From Clostridiales bacterium (GTDB taxonomy: Bacteria > Bacillota > Clostridia > Christensenellales > DTU072), in assembly GCA_012520515.1 (NCBI GenBank), contig JAAYOD010000040.1, positions 1-32,350 on the forward strand: a stretch of 32,350 nt of DNA, written 5' to 3'. The translations under genes and the position numbers were made by a program. The notes below the pieces were generated by a model. The model saw only the letters and a list, made by a program, of their open reading frames with translations, was not told the origin of the DNA and made no database searches. Positions within the stretch are counted from its first letter, which is position 1. Each line of letters opens with the position of its first letter. Of the stretch, positions 15,672 through 23,998 are shown in pieces.

Positions 15672-17297
15672 TTATATTACTATTCTTGCCACGCAAGCCG
15701 GTCTTATTCCGCTCCTTATCGACCAACTGGTCGTTGTATAGCAATGTACCGCGCCTGTATATTTTATGTAAGCAAATCGCTTATCGTTATAATTATAAGT
15801 ACTGCCCGCGCCCCTTAAAAAGTATGTGCCTACATCGGTATATCTGTTATTGGTAACAGAAAATGCACCATTGGCTTTTGCAAAATCAGTAGTTTGCGCG
15901 CGCCTTGCGCTGTCATACTCAAGCTCATTGCGGGAAAAGCCCAAACTTGCATTGGTCATATCTGAATACTGCAAGCAATAAACTCTTTCGTCATTTACTT
16001 CTTTCTTTTCAGGAAAAATTCTTAGCGAAAGGTCTGTAAAAGACAAATTTACATTGGTATAATACGCTGTGTAAGACCTTGGAGTAAGGCTGTTTATCTC
16101 TTGCGCTGTAAGCCAGTCGTTAGACTTATAAAATGTGTCGGTAACTTTCTTAGCGCCTGACCGCCACCACAAACTCTCTGGCCCGTATATAGACTCTAAA
16201 AAACTTTCTGCATAGTTTTCTATTAGGTTTTTATAAGTATCGCCAAGCCCTTCGTATATGGACTTTGTGTTTTGGTTGGCAAACATACTGCAATTTAGTA
16301 TTTTTCTAGTCATAAGGGTGTAGGTGTTGTCATTAACTGGAGTAGTTGTGGTAAGTATAACCCACTCTATTGGTTCTACCTTAAAGAAATAATATGACGA
16401 TGGCGAATAGCCGTTGTTGGCTACATTGACTGCATTTTCAGGCTTAAACCTATAATACTCTTTAAGTCCTGTACCGTCATTAAATGTAAAAATACCGTTA
16501 TCAGAAGATAGCGCTGCGTTTGCCGCCACCCTTAATGGACCTAATAGAGAGTACTGAGTAACTCTAGTTTGGGGATATTTTCCCATAGTGTAATAGTATC
16601 TGCCATCAGTGCCTTGCGTCATGCCAGTAGTTTTGAACTTTGCAAACAAGTTGAGTATGCCACTAGAACCTGACGGAATAACTTCTATCTTGGAATCTTC
16701 TTTATAATCAGGTGTGGTATACCACCCTTCAAAATCGTAATTATAAGTGCCTATGTCCGTTGTATAGGTTTTTGATGGGGTAGGCAAAATATAATCTTGG
16801 TCGCTGCTGTAAATATCTAAAAAATTGCCGTCAATTTGCGTATTGTGCGCCAAAATAGTATTGGACTCATTTTTCTTTGCCGTAAGCAATATCATATATT
16901 GTTTTGTTTTACGCTTGTTGGCTACTTCAATAGTTACATATTTAATGACATTATCTTTAACATTTATGACATTGTTTCCCGATTTGTCAATTATTCTATA
17001 ATCGTCATCGTGCTTTTCTTTGACATTTAACACCTTAAAGGTAGCGTCTTTACTTACCTTTATTATTTGCGCCATATCAACAGACTCTGCTTTGTCGTCA
17101 TAGCTGTATATCAAAACATTGGGTACAGTTTGAGTAAAATTATCTAAATTAACAATGTTGGTTTGAGACTTAGATAGATAAGCGGAATGACCAAACGCCA
17201 TGCCGACCATAGCTGCAATTACGGCAACAAGGACAGAGATGATAACTATCAAACCTGTTTTTTTGGATACCTTGGCGTTCAAATCAAATGCTGACAT
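15672..17297 (-). CDS. Surface protein with InlB-type repeat and DUF6273-like domain
   Basis: A 541-residue extracytoplasmic protein. One membrane helix (about 14-36) follows a short cytoplasmic tip. The 60-165 region is beta-rich. A Listeria-Bacteroides (InlB B) repeat follows, with FEGWYTTPDY at 189-198. From about 230 to the end it resembles the DUF6273 domain: MGKYPQTRVT (238-247), a central FKVEPIEWVILT-type strand, a YDSARRAQTTDFAKANGA segment, and a C-terminal SIRSGIRPACVARI where related proteins read GVRPAL. Its role is probably cell-surface binding; no catalytic motif is visible. AGGAGA precedes the ATG. Its place at the head of the ybaB-recR operon, where dnaX usually stands, is unusual. 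Confidence 0.75.
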   Translation of the reverse strand: MSAFDLNAKVSKKTGLIVIISVLVAVIAAMVGMAFGHSAYLSKSQTNIVNLDNFTQTVPNVLIYSYDDKAESVDMAQIIKVSKDATFKVLNVKEKHDDDYRIIDKSGNNVINVKDNVIKYVTIEVANKRKTKQYMILLTAKKNESNTILAHNTQIDGNFLDIYSSDQDYILPTPSKTYTTDIGTYNYDFEGWYTTPDYKEDSKIEVIPSGSSGILNLFAKFKTTGMTQGTDGRYYYTMGKYPQTRVTQYSLLGPLRVAANAALSSDNGIFTFNDGTGLKEYYRFKPENAVNVANNGYSPSSYYFFKVEPIEWVILTTTTPVNDNTYTLMTRKILNCSMFANQNTKSIYEGLGDTYKNLIENYAESFLESIYGPESLWWRSGAKKVTDTFYKSNDWLTAQEINSLTPRSYTAYYTNVNLSFTDLSLRIFPEKKEVNDERVYCLQYSDMTNASLGFSRNELEYDSARRAQTTDFAKANGAFSVTNNRYTDVGTYFLRGAGSTYNYNDKRFAYIKYTGAVHCYTTTSWSIRSGIRPACVARIVI

Positions 17298-17334
17298 CGA
17301 TTTCTCCTAATTTTTTGCATATATTTACATTATG

Positions 17335-17363
17335 ATTATATTACTATATACTAAAATAGTCAA
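17335..17363 (-). promoter_or_regulatory. Sigma-A promoter of the surface protein-ybaB-recR operon
   Basis: Minus-strand TTGACT (17363-17358), 17-base spacer, TATAAT (17340-17335), about 40 bases ahead of the start codon. Confidence 0.85.
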
Positions 17364-17389
17364 CCAATAGTTTTGGTTGCTTGTTTGCA

Positions 17390-17770
17390 TTATTCCGACT
17401 TCTTTACTTTGGCATTACTTCCACCATATCAGTGCAAGATTGCTTTATATAGGTTTTCGTTTTTTATGTAAACTATATCAGGAATGGTAAAGTCCACACA
17501 TATCTTGTCATTTCGTATTTCCATACCCAGTGTCGACATATCACCAATTATGGTTTTTAGCTTTTCAATATCGTCACCCCAAAGGTTAAGTATTTCAAAG
17601 ATAGTTGACGCCCTTCACTAAATCATATGTGGCTCTAAATCAATGAGATGCGCAGTTCCATTATTTTTTCTAGCAATTTCCACCAAAAATTGTACCGCAT
17701 TTCAAAACTTATAGTATTGCATTTGATTAATCCTGAGGTCATCATTTTGGGGACAAATTATGATTTTCAT
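17390..17770 (-). pseudogene. Decayed reading frame with in-frame stops
   Basis: A single frame of 127 codons runs from an ATG at 17770 to TAA at 17390, interrupted by TGA after 22 codons, TAG-TGA after about 27 more, and a late TGA. Between the stops it reads like real protein: AVQFLVEIARKNNGTAHLIDL, then TIFEILNLWGDDIEKLKTII and MEIRNDKICVDFTIPDI. There is no ribosome site, and it begins immediately beyond the terminator of the gene upstream. Other genes here end in TGA, so recoding is unlikely. The parent family is not recognised. This accounts for most of the 530-base gap at 17298-17829. Confidence 0.55.
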
Positions 17771-17806
17771 AAAAAAAGCGTACGGCAAACATCACCATAC
17801 GCTTTT
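17771..17806 (-). terminator. Terminator after the GGGtGRT gene
   Basis: Minus-strand 9-bp stem AGCGTATGG/CCGTACGCT (with G-U pairs), 9-base loop, then seven T. It closes the Fe-S scaffold/GGGtGRT operon. Confidence 0.88.
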
Positions 17807-17829
17807 TAACATTTAAGTTTTTTTAGTTA

Positions 17830-18831
17830 CTATTTATTAGCCATTTCTACTGCTACTGCAACATTTACTGTTGCGCCAACCATTGGATTGTTGCCCATGC
17901 CAATTAAGCCCATCATTTCCACATGAGCGGGAACGCTGGAAGAGCCTGCAAACTGCGCGTCGCTGTGCATACGCCCCATAGTGTCGGTCAAGCCATAGCT
18001 TGCAGGACCTGCTGCCATATTGTCGGGGTGCAATGTACGGCCTGTGCCGCCACCACTTGCTACGCTAAAGTAGTTTTTGCCATTTTCCAAAGCCCACTTT
18101 TTATATGTGCCGCTAACGGGATGTTGAAAACGGGTAGGATTGGTGCTATTTCCTGTAATTCCAGCATCAACGCCTTCTTTTATCATAATAGCAACACCTT
18201 CGTTTACATCGTCGCAACCATAGCAGCGCACCTTAGCTCTTGGTCCGTTGCTAAATGCTGTTTCTTTAACTATGGTAAGTTCATCTTTGCATTGGTCATA
18301 CTTTGTTTGTACATAGGTAAAACCGTTTATTCTGCTTATGATATAAGCGGCATCTTTGCCAAGACCGTTAAGAATAACTCTCAAAGGCTCTTTTCTTACT
18401 TTGTTGGCGCTGTTAGCAATACCTATTGCGCCTTCTGCCGCCGCAAAAGATTCGTGACCGGCCACAAAGGCAAAACAATTTGTATCTTCTCTTAATAATT
18501 TTGCTGCTAAGTTACCGTGCCCAAGACCTACTTTACGGTTTTCTGCAACGCTGCCAGGGATACAAAAAGCTTGTAGTCCAATACCAATAGCTTCAGCAGC
18601 GTCAGCTGCCTTAACGCAATTTTTCTTAATAGCGATAGCGCAACCAAGCGTGTATGCCCAAACTGCGTTCTCAAAACAAATAGGTTGTACACCCTTTACT
18701 ATTTTGTCACAGTCTATGCCTTTAGCTAGGCATATCTCATTTGCTTCTTCCAAACTTTTGATACCGTACTTTGCTAGAGCCTCGGCAATTTTATCTTTTC
18801 TTCTTGCATATCCTTCAAATGTTATAGCCAT
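17830..18831 (-). CDS. GGGtGRT protein
   Basis: A 333-residue member of the family named after its GGGxGRT motif, seen here as ASGGGTGRTLHPDN (motif at 260-266). Other conserved-looking elements are a Gly-rich loop in VGLGHGNLAAKLL, the VAGHESFAAAEGA segment, a Cys-rich RCYGCDDVNEG and a C-terminal GLIGMGNNPMVGATVNVAVAVEMA. The family's function is not known to me. It is soluble, with no signal peptide or membrane helix. It lies 9 bases after the NifU-like scaffold gene, whose end carries its AGGAGG ribosome site; such pairing suggests a role linked to iron-sulfur or sulfur chemistry. Several Cys residues could bind a cluster, which is inference. Confidence 0.88.
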   Translation of the reverse strand: MAITFEGYARRKDKIAEALAKYGIKSLEEANEICLAKGIDCDKIVKGVQPICFENAVWAYTLGCAIAIKKNCVKAADAAEAIGIGLQAFCIPGSVAENRKVGLGHGNLAAKLLREDTNCFAFVAGHESFAAAEGAIGIANSANKVRKEPLRVILNGLGKDAAYIISRINGFTYVQTKYDQCKDELTIVKETAFSNGPRAKVRCYGCDDVNEGVAIMIKEGVDAGITGNSTNPTRFQHPVSGTYKKWALENGKNYFSVASGGGTGRTLHPDNMAAGPASYGLTDTMGRMHSDAQFAGSSSVPAHVEMMGLIGMGNNPMVGATVNVAVAVEMANK

Positions 18832-18840
18832 ATTGCCCTC

Positions 18841-19536
18841 CTATTGCACTCTGGGATTGATGTAGGTTACCGCATCATCAAATCTTCCATATTTGCCTAT
18901 GCTCTTTTTGAGCGCTTCATTAGCGTCCATCCCTTTAACATTAATAAGTTCTAGCATAGGGCCTACTCTGATAAACTCATAGCCTATTACTTCGCTGTTT
19001 TCGTCAAGAGCTAGGCGTGTAACATAACCTTCTGCCGTTTCTAAATAGCGCACGCCTTTAGCAACGGTGGAATAGGTAGTGCCTACCTGACTGCGCAAAC
19101 CTTTGCCAAGGTCTTCCAGTCCGCCACCAATTGGCAAGCCGTTTTCGCTGAAAGCTGACTGCGTTCTTCCATAGATAATTTGTAAAAACAATTCTCTCAT
19201 AGCAACATTTATAGCATCACAAACAAGGTCTGTATTGACAGCTTCAAGCAATGTTTTGCCAGCAAGAATTTCTGCCGCCATTGCTGCAGAGTGAGTCATG
19301 CCAGAGCAACCAATTGTTTCAATCAGAGCTTCTTCAATAATACCTTCTTTAACATTGAGCGTTAGTTTGCACGCGCCTTGTTGTGGAGCACACCAGCCCA
19401 CGCCGTGAGTAAAGCCGCTTATGTCGGATATTTGCTTAGATTGCACCCATTTACCTTCTTCGGGTATTGGAGCAGGACCATGGTTAGGGCCTTTTTTGAC
19501 GCAGACCATATTTTCTACTTCGTGACTATATTGCAC
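18841..19536 (-). CDS. NifU-like iron-sulfur scaffold protein
   Basis: A 231-residue protein related to the IscU/NifU N-terminal scaffold. Two of the usual Cys positions are visible: WCAPQQGACKLTL and IGCSGMTHSAAMAAEILAGKTLLEA (matching GC-S/G-x-A-x-S-x-M-x-x-E-x-x-x-G-K-T). The C-terminal 90 residues (RSQVGTTYSTVAKGVRYLETAEG onward) go beyond a simple scaffold and are particular to the form that accompanies GGGtGRT proteins. Translation starts at GTG, 9 bases after GGAGG; an internal ATG at codon 10 lacks a ribosome site. It is the first gene of a two-gene operon. Confidence 0.87.
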   Translation of the reverse strand: MQYSHEVENMVCVKKGPNHGPAPIPEEGKWVQSKQISDISGFTHGVGWCAPQQGACKLTLNVKEGIIEEALIETIGCSGMTHSAAMAAEILAGKTLLEAVNTDLVCDAINVAMRELFLQIIYGRTQSAFSENGLPIGGGLEDLGKGLRSQVGTTYSTVAKGVRYLETAEGYVTRLALDENSEVIGYEFIRVGPMLELINVKGMDANEALKKSIGKYGRFDDAVTYINPRVQ

Positions 19537-19574
19537 TATATAAATCCTCCCATTAATAATTTTTTCTTTTATTG

Positions 19575-19604
19575 ATTATAGCATAGCAAGAGTGACACTT
19601 GCAA
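19575..19604 (-). promoter_or_regulatory. Promoter of the Fe-S scaffold/GGGtGRT operon
   Basis: Minus-strand TTGCAA (19604-19599), 18-base spacer, TATAAT (19580-19575) with extended TGC. It lies just beyond the end of the RND gene. Confidence 0.8.
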
Positions 19605-19613
19605 TTACTTTAA

Positions 19614-22205
19614 CTATTTTTTTGCCGTCTTGTCGTCCAAAGCTTCTTCTAATTCTTTTAGCTTGCTTTCATAATCTACTACTTTACGCTCTGTTTTGTA
19701 AAATGACATAATTGCCGTTTGCAAAAATGTCACCGAAATAAAGCTAATCAAAGAGCCGCGCGCAAGAAGCGCTGTAAGCTGTTTTATTACAGAGTTTTTA
19801 CTTACAAAGAACACCACCATACAAACAGTAATTATTACCGATACGCTGGTAAATATAGCAGGCACTGCTTCCATAGCGGAATTTATAGCGCACTTTTTAC
19901 CTGTCTTATACTTATCACGGTTATTTTCAAAGGTGTTTGCAAGCAAAATTGCATAGTCTACCGTACAACCTAACTGTATACCGCTTATAATAATGTACAC
20001 CATGAAGTTAATTTGCTGTCCCATAAGGTGAGTTATGGAAAAGTTAATCCAAATGCCAAGCTCTATAAGCACAACAAGTATCAAGCTCTTTATAGGATTT
20101 TTAAGAAGTACAGATACTATCAAAAATATAATGCCTGCGCTAACTAGCGTCACTATCAAAAAGTCACGCATCGTCGTTTTTATAAGGTCATAGCTTGCTG
20201 TAAGCATTCCTATAGAATAAGTGGAATTTTTACCAAAGCACTCTTCCATTACGCCTTTTAGGTATTTGTAACAAGCTTCGGCTTGGGCATCTTCTGCGCT
20301 GCCTTTTATGCTGACTGAATACAGCGTATACCACTTAGTATCCACCTTGGCAAAATAAGAATTTAGTAAAGACGGGTCAAAGTCTTTTAACATATCTTCT
20401 AAATCAATTTCGTGTAAGTTATACTGTTCTAAATCAAGCTCTTCCAAACTAATATCATAGTTTTGCATAATTTTTTCTATCATAGCGTAATTTTGCGAAG
20501 TGGGGTCTGCAAGAGTGTCGATTATTGCCTGCACATCTTTTATATTTTTTTCATCGCTAAGAATTTCTAAAAATGCCGTCATAGCCTTAGGCTCAATGTT
20601 TTTAATGGTGGTAAACGCTCCTACCACTCCGCTCACTTTATCATAAGGCGCACTTTTTACCATTTCAATAAAGTCTTGATGGGTATAGCCTTGCTTAGGC
20701 GCAAGAGGCACAGCTATTATTGTCTGATTGCCAAGCTCTTGCGCAAAAATTTGCTCAGGAGTGCTTGCTTTATTGTCATATAGGCTTAGATAGCTATAAG
20801 AAAGTCGGTTTTGCAATATAAATGACGGAACAATCAGCGCAACGGCAATAATAACAAGCGTTATTCTTTGCCACACGCTAAAGCGGGCTATTGGCTTAAC
20901 CAATAAAGAGTTGGAAAGCTCAAAGCTTTTTTCCTTTTTGCTTTTTTCTTTTATCTTTTTATTTATTGCGCCTGTAAAATTATGAGTTGTCTTTGTAATA
21001 ACTTTGTCAAGCAATAGAGTTAGGATAGGCTGTAAAGCCACAACGCTCAAAATGCTTAATATTATTCCTTTTATAATGACATTGGAGATATCCGCTCCCA
21101 CCTTAAAGCGCATAAAATATAGCGCCACAAAACCGCCAATAGTGGTAAGTCCGCTTGCAAGCACACTAGGCGCAACTTCAGGAATGGCGGAAATTGATGC
21201 GTCCTTTGCATTAAGGCTAAGGCGTTTTCGCCTATAAGTGTGCATGTAAAAAATAGCATAATCCATAGTTATGGCAAGCTGTAAAATTGCGCTTGTGGAA
21301 TAACTAAAGATATTTATAAATGGATATAAATAATTTATGCCCATACTAATTACTATGCTTACGCCAAGCGTAACAATAAGAATAATGGGCTCAATAAAAC
21401 TTGCCGAAGTCAAAAGTAAGATAATAATAACAGCAATGATGGCATAGGTAAGAAAATTGGGAATATCTCCAAGCGTTTCTTCTGTTGTTGTCTTAGAATT
21501 TTGCGTCATGCCGGCAATTGCAATTTCTCTATCTTGACTTACTCCGTTTAGGTTGGTTTTTGTTTGCGTTAGCTTTTCTGTAATGTTGTCTAAAAGCTGA
21601 TGGGCTTCTCTAGACGATGTGGGTAAATCAGTCATTACCATCATTACATAGTCATAGTAGCCATCGCCGATATCCCGCTTTAAAAATGTGGCAAATTCTG
21701 AAATGTCCACCGTCATATCAAGCGCAGGAGGCAGGTCGGCAAGATACTTAAACATAGGCAATATAGAACTAAGGCTTTTGTCCTTTAGCATTTGCTGAAC
21801 ATTTTCTTCTTCCAAAAACTTTAACTTTTCTTTGTCGATAGAGGCAAGCTGCTTTTCAATTTCCGTAATAGACTCTATATCCTCTACCCAAATAAACCGC
21901 CTTATCTCTTCTTTATGCTCTGACTTTATTTTGTTGACAGACTCCCTTAAGTCCGCGTCGTCATCAGTGCCCCTAACTACAATAAGAGCGTCGCCTTTTA
22001 TGCCAAAATATTCATCAAGAAAAATCAAGCCTTTTTTGGTGTCAAAGTCATTGCTTAAATAGCTGACCATATCAGAATTAATTTTGTTAGGGTCGTTTAC
22101 TAGAAAAATTGTGCCAAGTATACCTAAAATAAGCAAAACGGAAAAAATCGCCAACACAATATATTTATATTTAATAACAAAATCACTAAATTTTTTTAAT
22201 ATCAT
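19614..22205 (-). CDS. MMPL/RND-family membrane transporter
   Basis: An 863-residue protein with the two-fold RND layout: TM1 (about 13-35), a large outer loop to about 240, five helices, a cytoplasmic basic linker (about 425-450), TM7, a second outer loop (about 485-680) and five more helices, then an acidic/basic tail. Both halves keep the Asp-Tyr pair thought to relay protons in MmpL proteins: ITMDYAIFYMHTYRR in the first and GCTVDYAILLANTFE in the second. Members export lipids, siderophores or drugs; the cargo here is unknown. GGAAGATATAG precedes the ATG. It is a single-gene unit. The lack of a membrane-fusion partner is normal for this type. Confidence 0.92.
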   Translation of the reverse strand: MILKKFSDFVIKYKYIVLAIFSVLLILGILGTIFLVNDPNKINSDMVSYLSNDFDTKKGLIFLDEYFGIKGDALIVVRGTDDDADLRESVNKIKSEHKEEIRRFIWVEDIESITEIEKQLASIDKEKLKFLEEENVQQMLKDKSLSSILPMFKYLADLPPALDMTVDISEFATFLKRDIGDGYYDYVMMVMTDLPTSSREAHQLLDNITEKLTQTKTNLNGVSQDREIAIAGMTQNSKTTTEETLGDIPNFLTYAIIAVIIILLLTSASFIEPIILIVTLGVSIVISMGINYLYPFINIFSYSTSAILQLAITMDYAIFYMHTYRRKRLSLNAKDASISAIPEVAPSVLASGLTTIGGFVALYFMRFKVGADISNVIIKGIILSILSVVALQPILTLLLDKVITKTTHNFTGAINKKIKEKSKKEKSFELSNSLLVKPIARFSVWQRITLVIIAVALIVPSFILQNRLSYSYLSLYDNKASTPEQIFAQELGNQTIIAVPLAPKQGYTHQDFIEMVKSAPYDKVSGVVGAFTTIKNIEPKAMTAFLEILSDEKNIKDVQAIIDTLADPTSQNYAMIEKIMQNYDISLEELDLEQYNLHEIDLEDMLKDFDPSLLNSYFAKVDTKWYTLYSVSIKGSAEDAQAEACYKYLKGVMEECFGKNSTYSIGMLTASYDLIKTTMRDFLIVTLVSAGIIFLIVSVLLKNPIKSLILVVLIELGIWINFSITHLMGQQINFMVYIIISGIQLGCTVDYAILLANTFENNRDKYKTGKKCAINSAMEAVPAIFTSVSVIITVCMVVFFVSKNSVIKQLTALLARGSLISFISVTFLQTAIMSFYKTERKVVDYESKLKELEEALDDKTAKK

Positions 22206-22290
22206 CTATATCTTCCTTTGTTGGTTTAGCTTTACCACAAAATTGATACTTAAAGCTCATATAAATTTGTATATTTTATATGTTTTGATT

Positions 22291-22320
22291 AGTATAGCAT
22301 ATTTTTTATGTTTGTGTCAT
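22291..22320 (-). promoter_or_regulatory. Promoter of the MMPL/RND gene
   Basis: Minus-strand ATGACA (22320-22315), 18-base spacer, TATACT (22296-22291) with extended TGC; leader of about 80 bases. Confidence 0.7.
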
Positions 22321-22329
22321 GAATTTTAA

Positions 22330-22358
22330 TAGACAAATTAAAAAAATAAAGGTAGAAT
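22330..22358 (+). promoter_or_regulatory. Promoter of tRNA-Thr
   Basis: TAGACA (22330-22335), 17-base spacer, TAGAAT (22353-22358), 16 bases before the tRNA. Confidence 0.7.
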
Positions 22359-22374
22359 AGTATGGAAAGTATTT

Positions 22375-22450
22375 GCTGGTGTGGCTCAGTTGGTAGAGCA
22401 GCTGATTCGTAATCAGCAGGCCAGCGGTTCAAGTCCGCTCACCAGCTCCA
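22375..22450 (+). tRNA. tRNA-Thr (anticodon CGT)
   Basis: Cloverleaf of 76 bases with encoded CCA: acceptor GCTGGTG/CACCAGC, anticodon stem GCTGA/TCAGC, loop TTCGTAA giving CGT (22408-22410), T-loop TTCAAGT. It reads ACG. It is a lone tRNA gene with its own promoter and terminator. Confidence 0.96.
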
Positions 22451-22456
22451 AATGAC

Positions 22457-22483
22457 GCAGGAAGTTTTTTCCTGCTTTTTTAT
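22457..22483 (+). terminator. Terminator after tRNA-Thr
   Basis: Stem GCAGGAA/TTCCTGC followed by six T, seven bases after the CCA. Confidence 0.88.
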
Positions 22484-22573
22484 TTTTTCAATATATTTAA
22501 TTATCTCTCATAATGCTAGCGTTTTCTTTATAGTATTAATTAAGGCACTAAAAATTAAAGGAAAACAAATTTT

Positions 22574-23140
22574 ATGGGAATGTGGGAGCTAATTGTAGTT
22601 AGCATTAGTATTGCTATGGACGCCTTTGCTGTCGCTATATGCAAAGGGCTGGCTATGAAAAAAAGTACGCTAAAAAACGCTGTTATAGTGGGCTTGTGGT
22701 TTGGCGCTTTTCAATGTTTTATGCCACTAGTTGGCTTTGCCATAGGTTCTTTATTCTCTGCTAACATAAGCGCTTATGACCACTGGGTAGCATTTATTTT
22801 ACTTGTCATTATTGGCATAGAAATGATATCTAACGCTCTTTCCCCAAAACAAACGGAAGAAGACTCTTCCCTTAGCATAAAGACAATGGCAACTTTGGCT
22901 TTAGCTACCAGCATAGATGCTCTTGCTGTGGGAGTGGGTTTTGCTTTTCTCAAAATAAATATTTATATAGCTGTACTAACTACTGGCGTTGTATCTTTTG
23001 CCCTGTCTGCTGTCGGCGTTAAAATTGGCTCACACTTTGGCATAAAGCATAAGAAAAAAGCCGAACTTATGGGCGGTATTGCGCTTATATTAATTGCCAT
23101 AAAAATAGTTTTAGAGCATTTAGGAATAATAAATTTTTAG
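22574..23140 (+). CDS. mntP: Manganese efflux pump MntP
   Basis: A six-helix inner-membrane exporter of Mn(II), 188 residues, normal length. The two internal repeats carry the transport Asp residues in SIAMDAFAVAICKGLA (about 10-25) and ATSIDALAVGVGFAFL (about 111-126), with the Gly-rich LWFGAFQCFMPLVGFAIG between. A positively charged loop (HKKKAE) precedes the last helix. AAAGGA stands about 10 bases ahead of the ATG. A yybP-ykoY manganese riboswitch, common before such genes, does not fit in the 90-base upstream gap and I see none. The last bases overlap the bioY stop codon tail-to-tail. Confidence 0.94.
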   Translation: MGMWELIVVSISIAMDAFAVAICKGLAMKKSTLKNAVIVGLWFGAFQCFMPLVGFAIGSLFSANISAYDHWVAFILLVIIGIEMISNALSPKQTEEDSSLSIKTMATLALATSIDALAVGVGFAFLKINIYIAVLTTGVVSFALSAVGVKIGSHFGIKHKKKAELMGGIALILIAIKIVLEHLGIINF

Positions 23141-23706
23141 TTTTTAACAAATTTTGAAAATCTTTTTGCGGTAAAAAGCGCAAGCAAAATTTTTAATAGG
23201 TCAGGCACAATAAATGGCGCAACGCACCATAAAAACACGCTAGTAAGCGCAACTGGACCGCTGTTTTTTGTGTATATTAGCATAAAATAAGCTGTACCTA
23301 TTGCATAGCAGACAACAAGTCCTGACACCATAGAAATAAACATTATAAAAGTTTTGTTGCCTAAAAATTTTATCATTAAGCCTGTCACTAGGGAAGCAAA
23401 AACAAAGCCTATAAGATAACCGCCTGTACTTCCTAAAAGGTAGCCAAAACCGCCATTGAAACCAGAAAATATAGGTGCGCCCAATGCGCCAAGCAAAAGA
23501 TATATAAGTGTCGCTGCGGTGGCTCTAGTGACGCCAAACAGCGCAACTATGGCAAATATGGCAAAAGTTTGCATAGTAAAAGGTACTGTGGACGGAACAG
23601 TTATCCAAGAGCATAGCGTAATTAGCGCTATTGACATTGCTATATAGGTGATGTCATAAACGGTAAAAAATGTAGTTTTTTTGCCTTTGGGAGATGCGTT
23701 TTCCAT
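23137..23706 (-). CDS. bioY: Biotin transporter substrate-binding subunit BioY
   Basis: The S-component of a biotin ECF transporter, 189 residues, six predicted helices. The family pattern VPFTMQTFAIFAIVALFG, LLLGALGAPIFSGFNGGFGYLLGSTGGYLIGF is clear. It needs an energising ECF module encoded elsewhere, or may act alone. The start is notable: no Shine-Dalgarno precedes the ATG, and a promoter (23713-23742) would begin transcription within a base or two of it, so the mRNA may be leaderless. No BirA-type operator is evident. It converges on mntP with overlapping stop codons and no terminator between. Confidence 0.95.
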   Translation of the reverse strand: MENASPKGKKTTFFTVYDITYIAMSIALITLCSWITVPSTVPFTMQTFAIFAIVALFGVTRATAATLIYLLLGALGAPIFSGFNGGFGYLLGSTGGYLIGFVFASLVTGLMIKFLGNKTFIMFISMVSGLVVCYAIGTAYFMLIYTKNSGPVALTSVFLWCVAPFIVPDLLKILLALFTAKRFSKFVKN

Positions 23707-23712
23707 AGCATA

Positions 23713-23742
23713 AAGTTAGCATAGATTTATCCCAAAAGTCAA
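23713..23742 (-). promoter_or_regulatory. Candidate promoter of bioY giving a leaderless mRNA
   Basis: Minus-strand TTGACT (23742-23737), 18-base spacer, TAACTT (23718-23713) with TGC before it. Only 6 bases separate the -10 from the ATG. Confidence 0.5.
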
Positions 23743-23755
23743 ATTAAGTAATCAG

Positions 23756-23998
23756 TTATTTAATTACTTTGATGTCATACATATCCATTGCTTTAAAGTT
23801 AAGATTTACTTGATAAAAGCCGTCATCGTCTACTGAAATATGCATTTCAAAGCTGTTATTATCCATCTTAAAGTGGTTATTAAAAAAGTTCTTTGTATCG
23901 GTTTTGAGTATCTCAACTGTGCTATTTGGGATATTAATATCGTCGGAAAGTATAATTTGACGCAAACGCAATAAGTTGCCTTTTGGCTCTTTTTTCAT
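23756..23998 (-). CDS. minE: MinE-like cell division topological specificity factor
   Basis: An 80-residue protein encoded directly after minD with an ATGA overlap. The core follows the MinE layout: LRLRQIILSDDINIPNSTVEIL matches the first strand and contact helix (family: RLKxVLxxDRxxxSPxxxExxK), then an FF/H segment and two strands ending in FEMHISVDDDGFYQVNLNF. MinE sheds MinD from the membrane and so drives pole-to-pole oscillation. The sequence is divergent (the usual DR is DD), so binding details may differ. minC is not in the window. Confidence 0.82.
   Translation of the reverse strand: MKKEPKGNLLRLRQIILSDDINIPNSTVEILKTDTKNFFNNHFKMDNNSFEMHISVDDDGFYQVNLNFKAMDMYDIKVIK

Noticed and set aside
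17390-17770. TGA recoding (as Trp or selenocysteine) to rescue the broken frame
   Set aside because: TGA is used as the stop of several intact genes here, TAG also interrupts the frame, and no SECIS-like hairpin is evident after the TGA codons.
22484-22573. Manganese (yybP-ykoY) riboswitch before mntP
   Set aside because: The gap is only about 90 bases, AT-rich, with no paired elements of that class.
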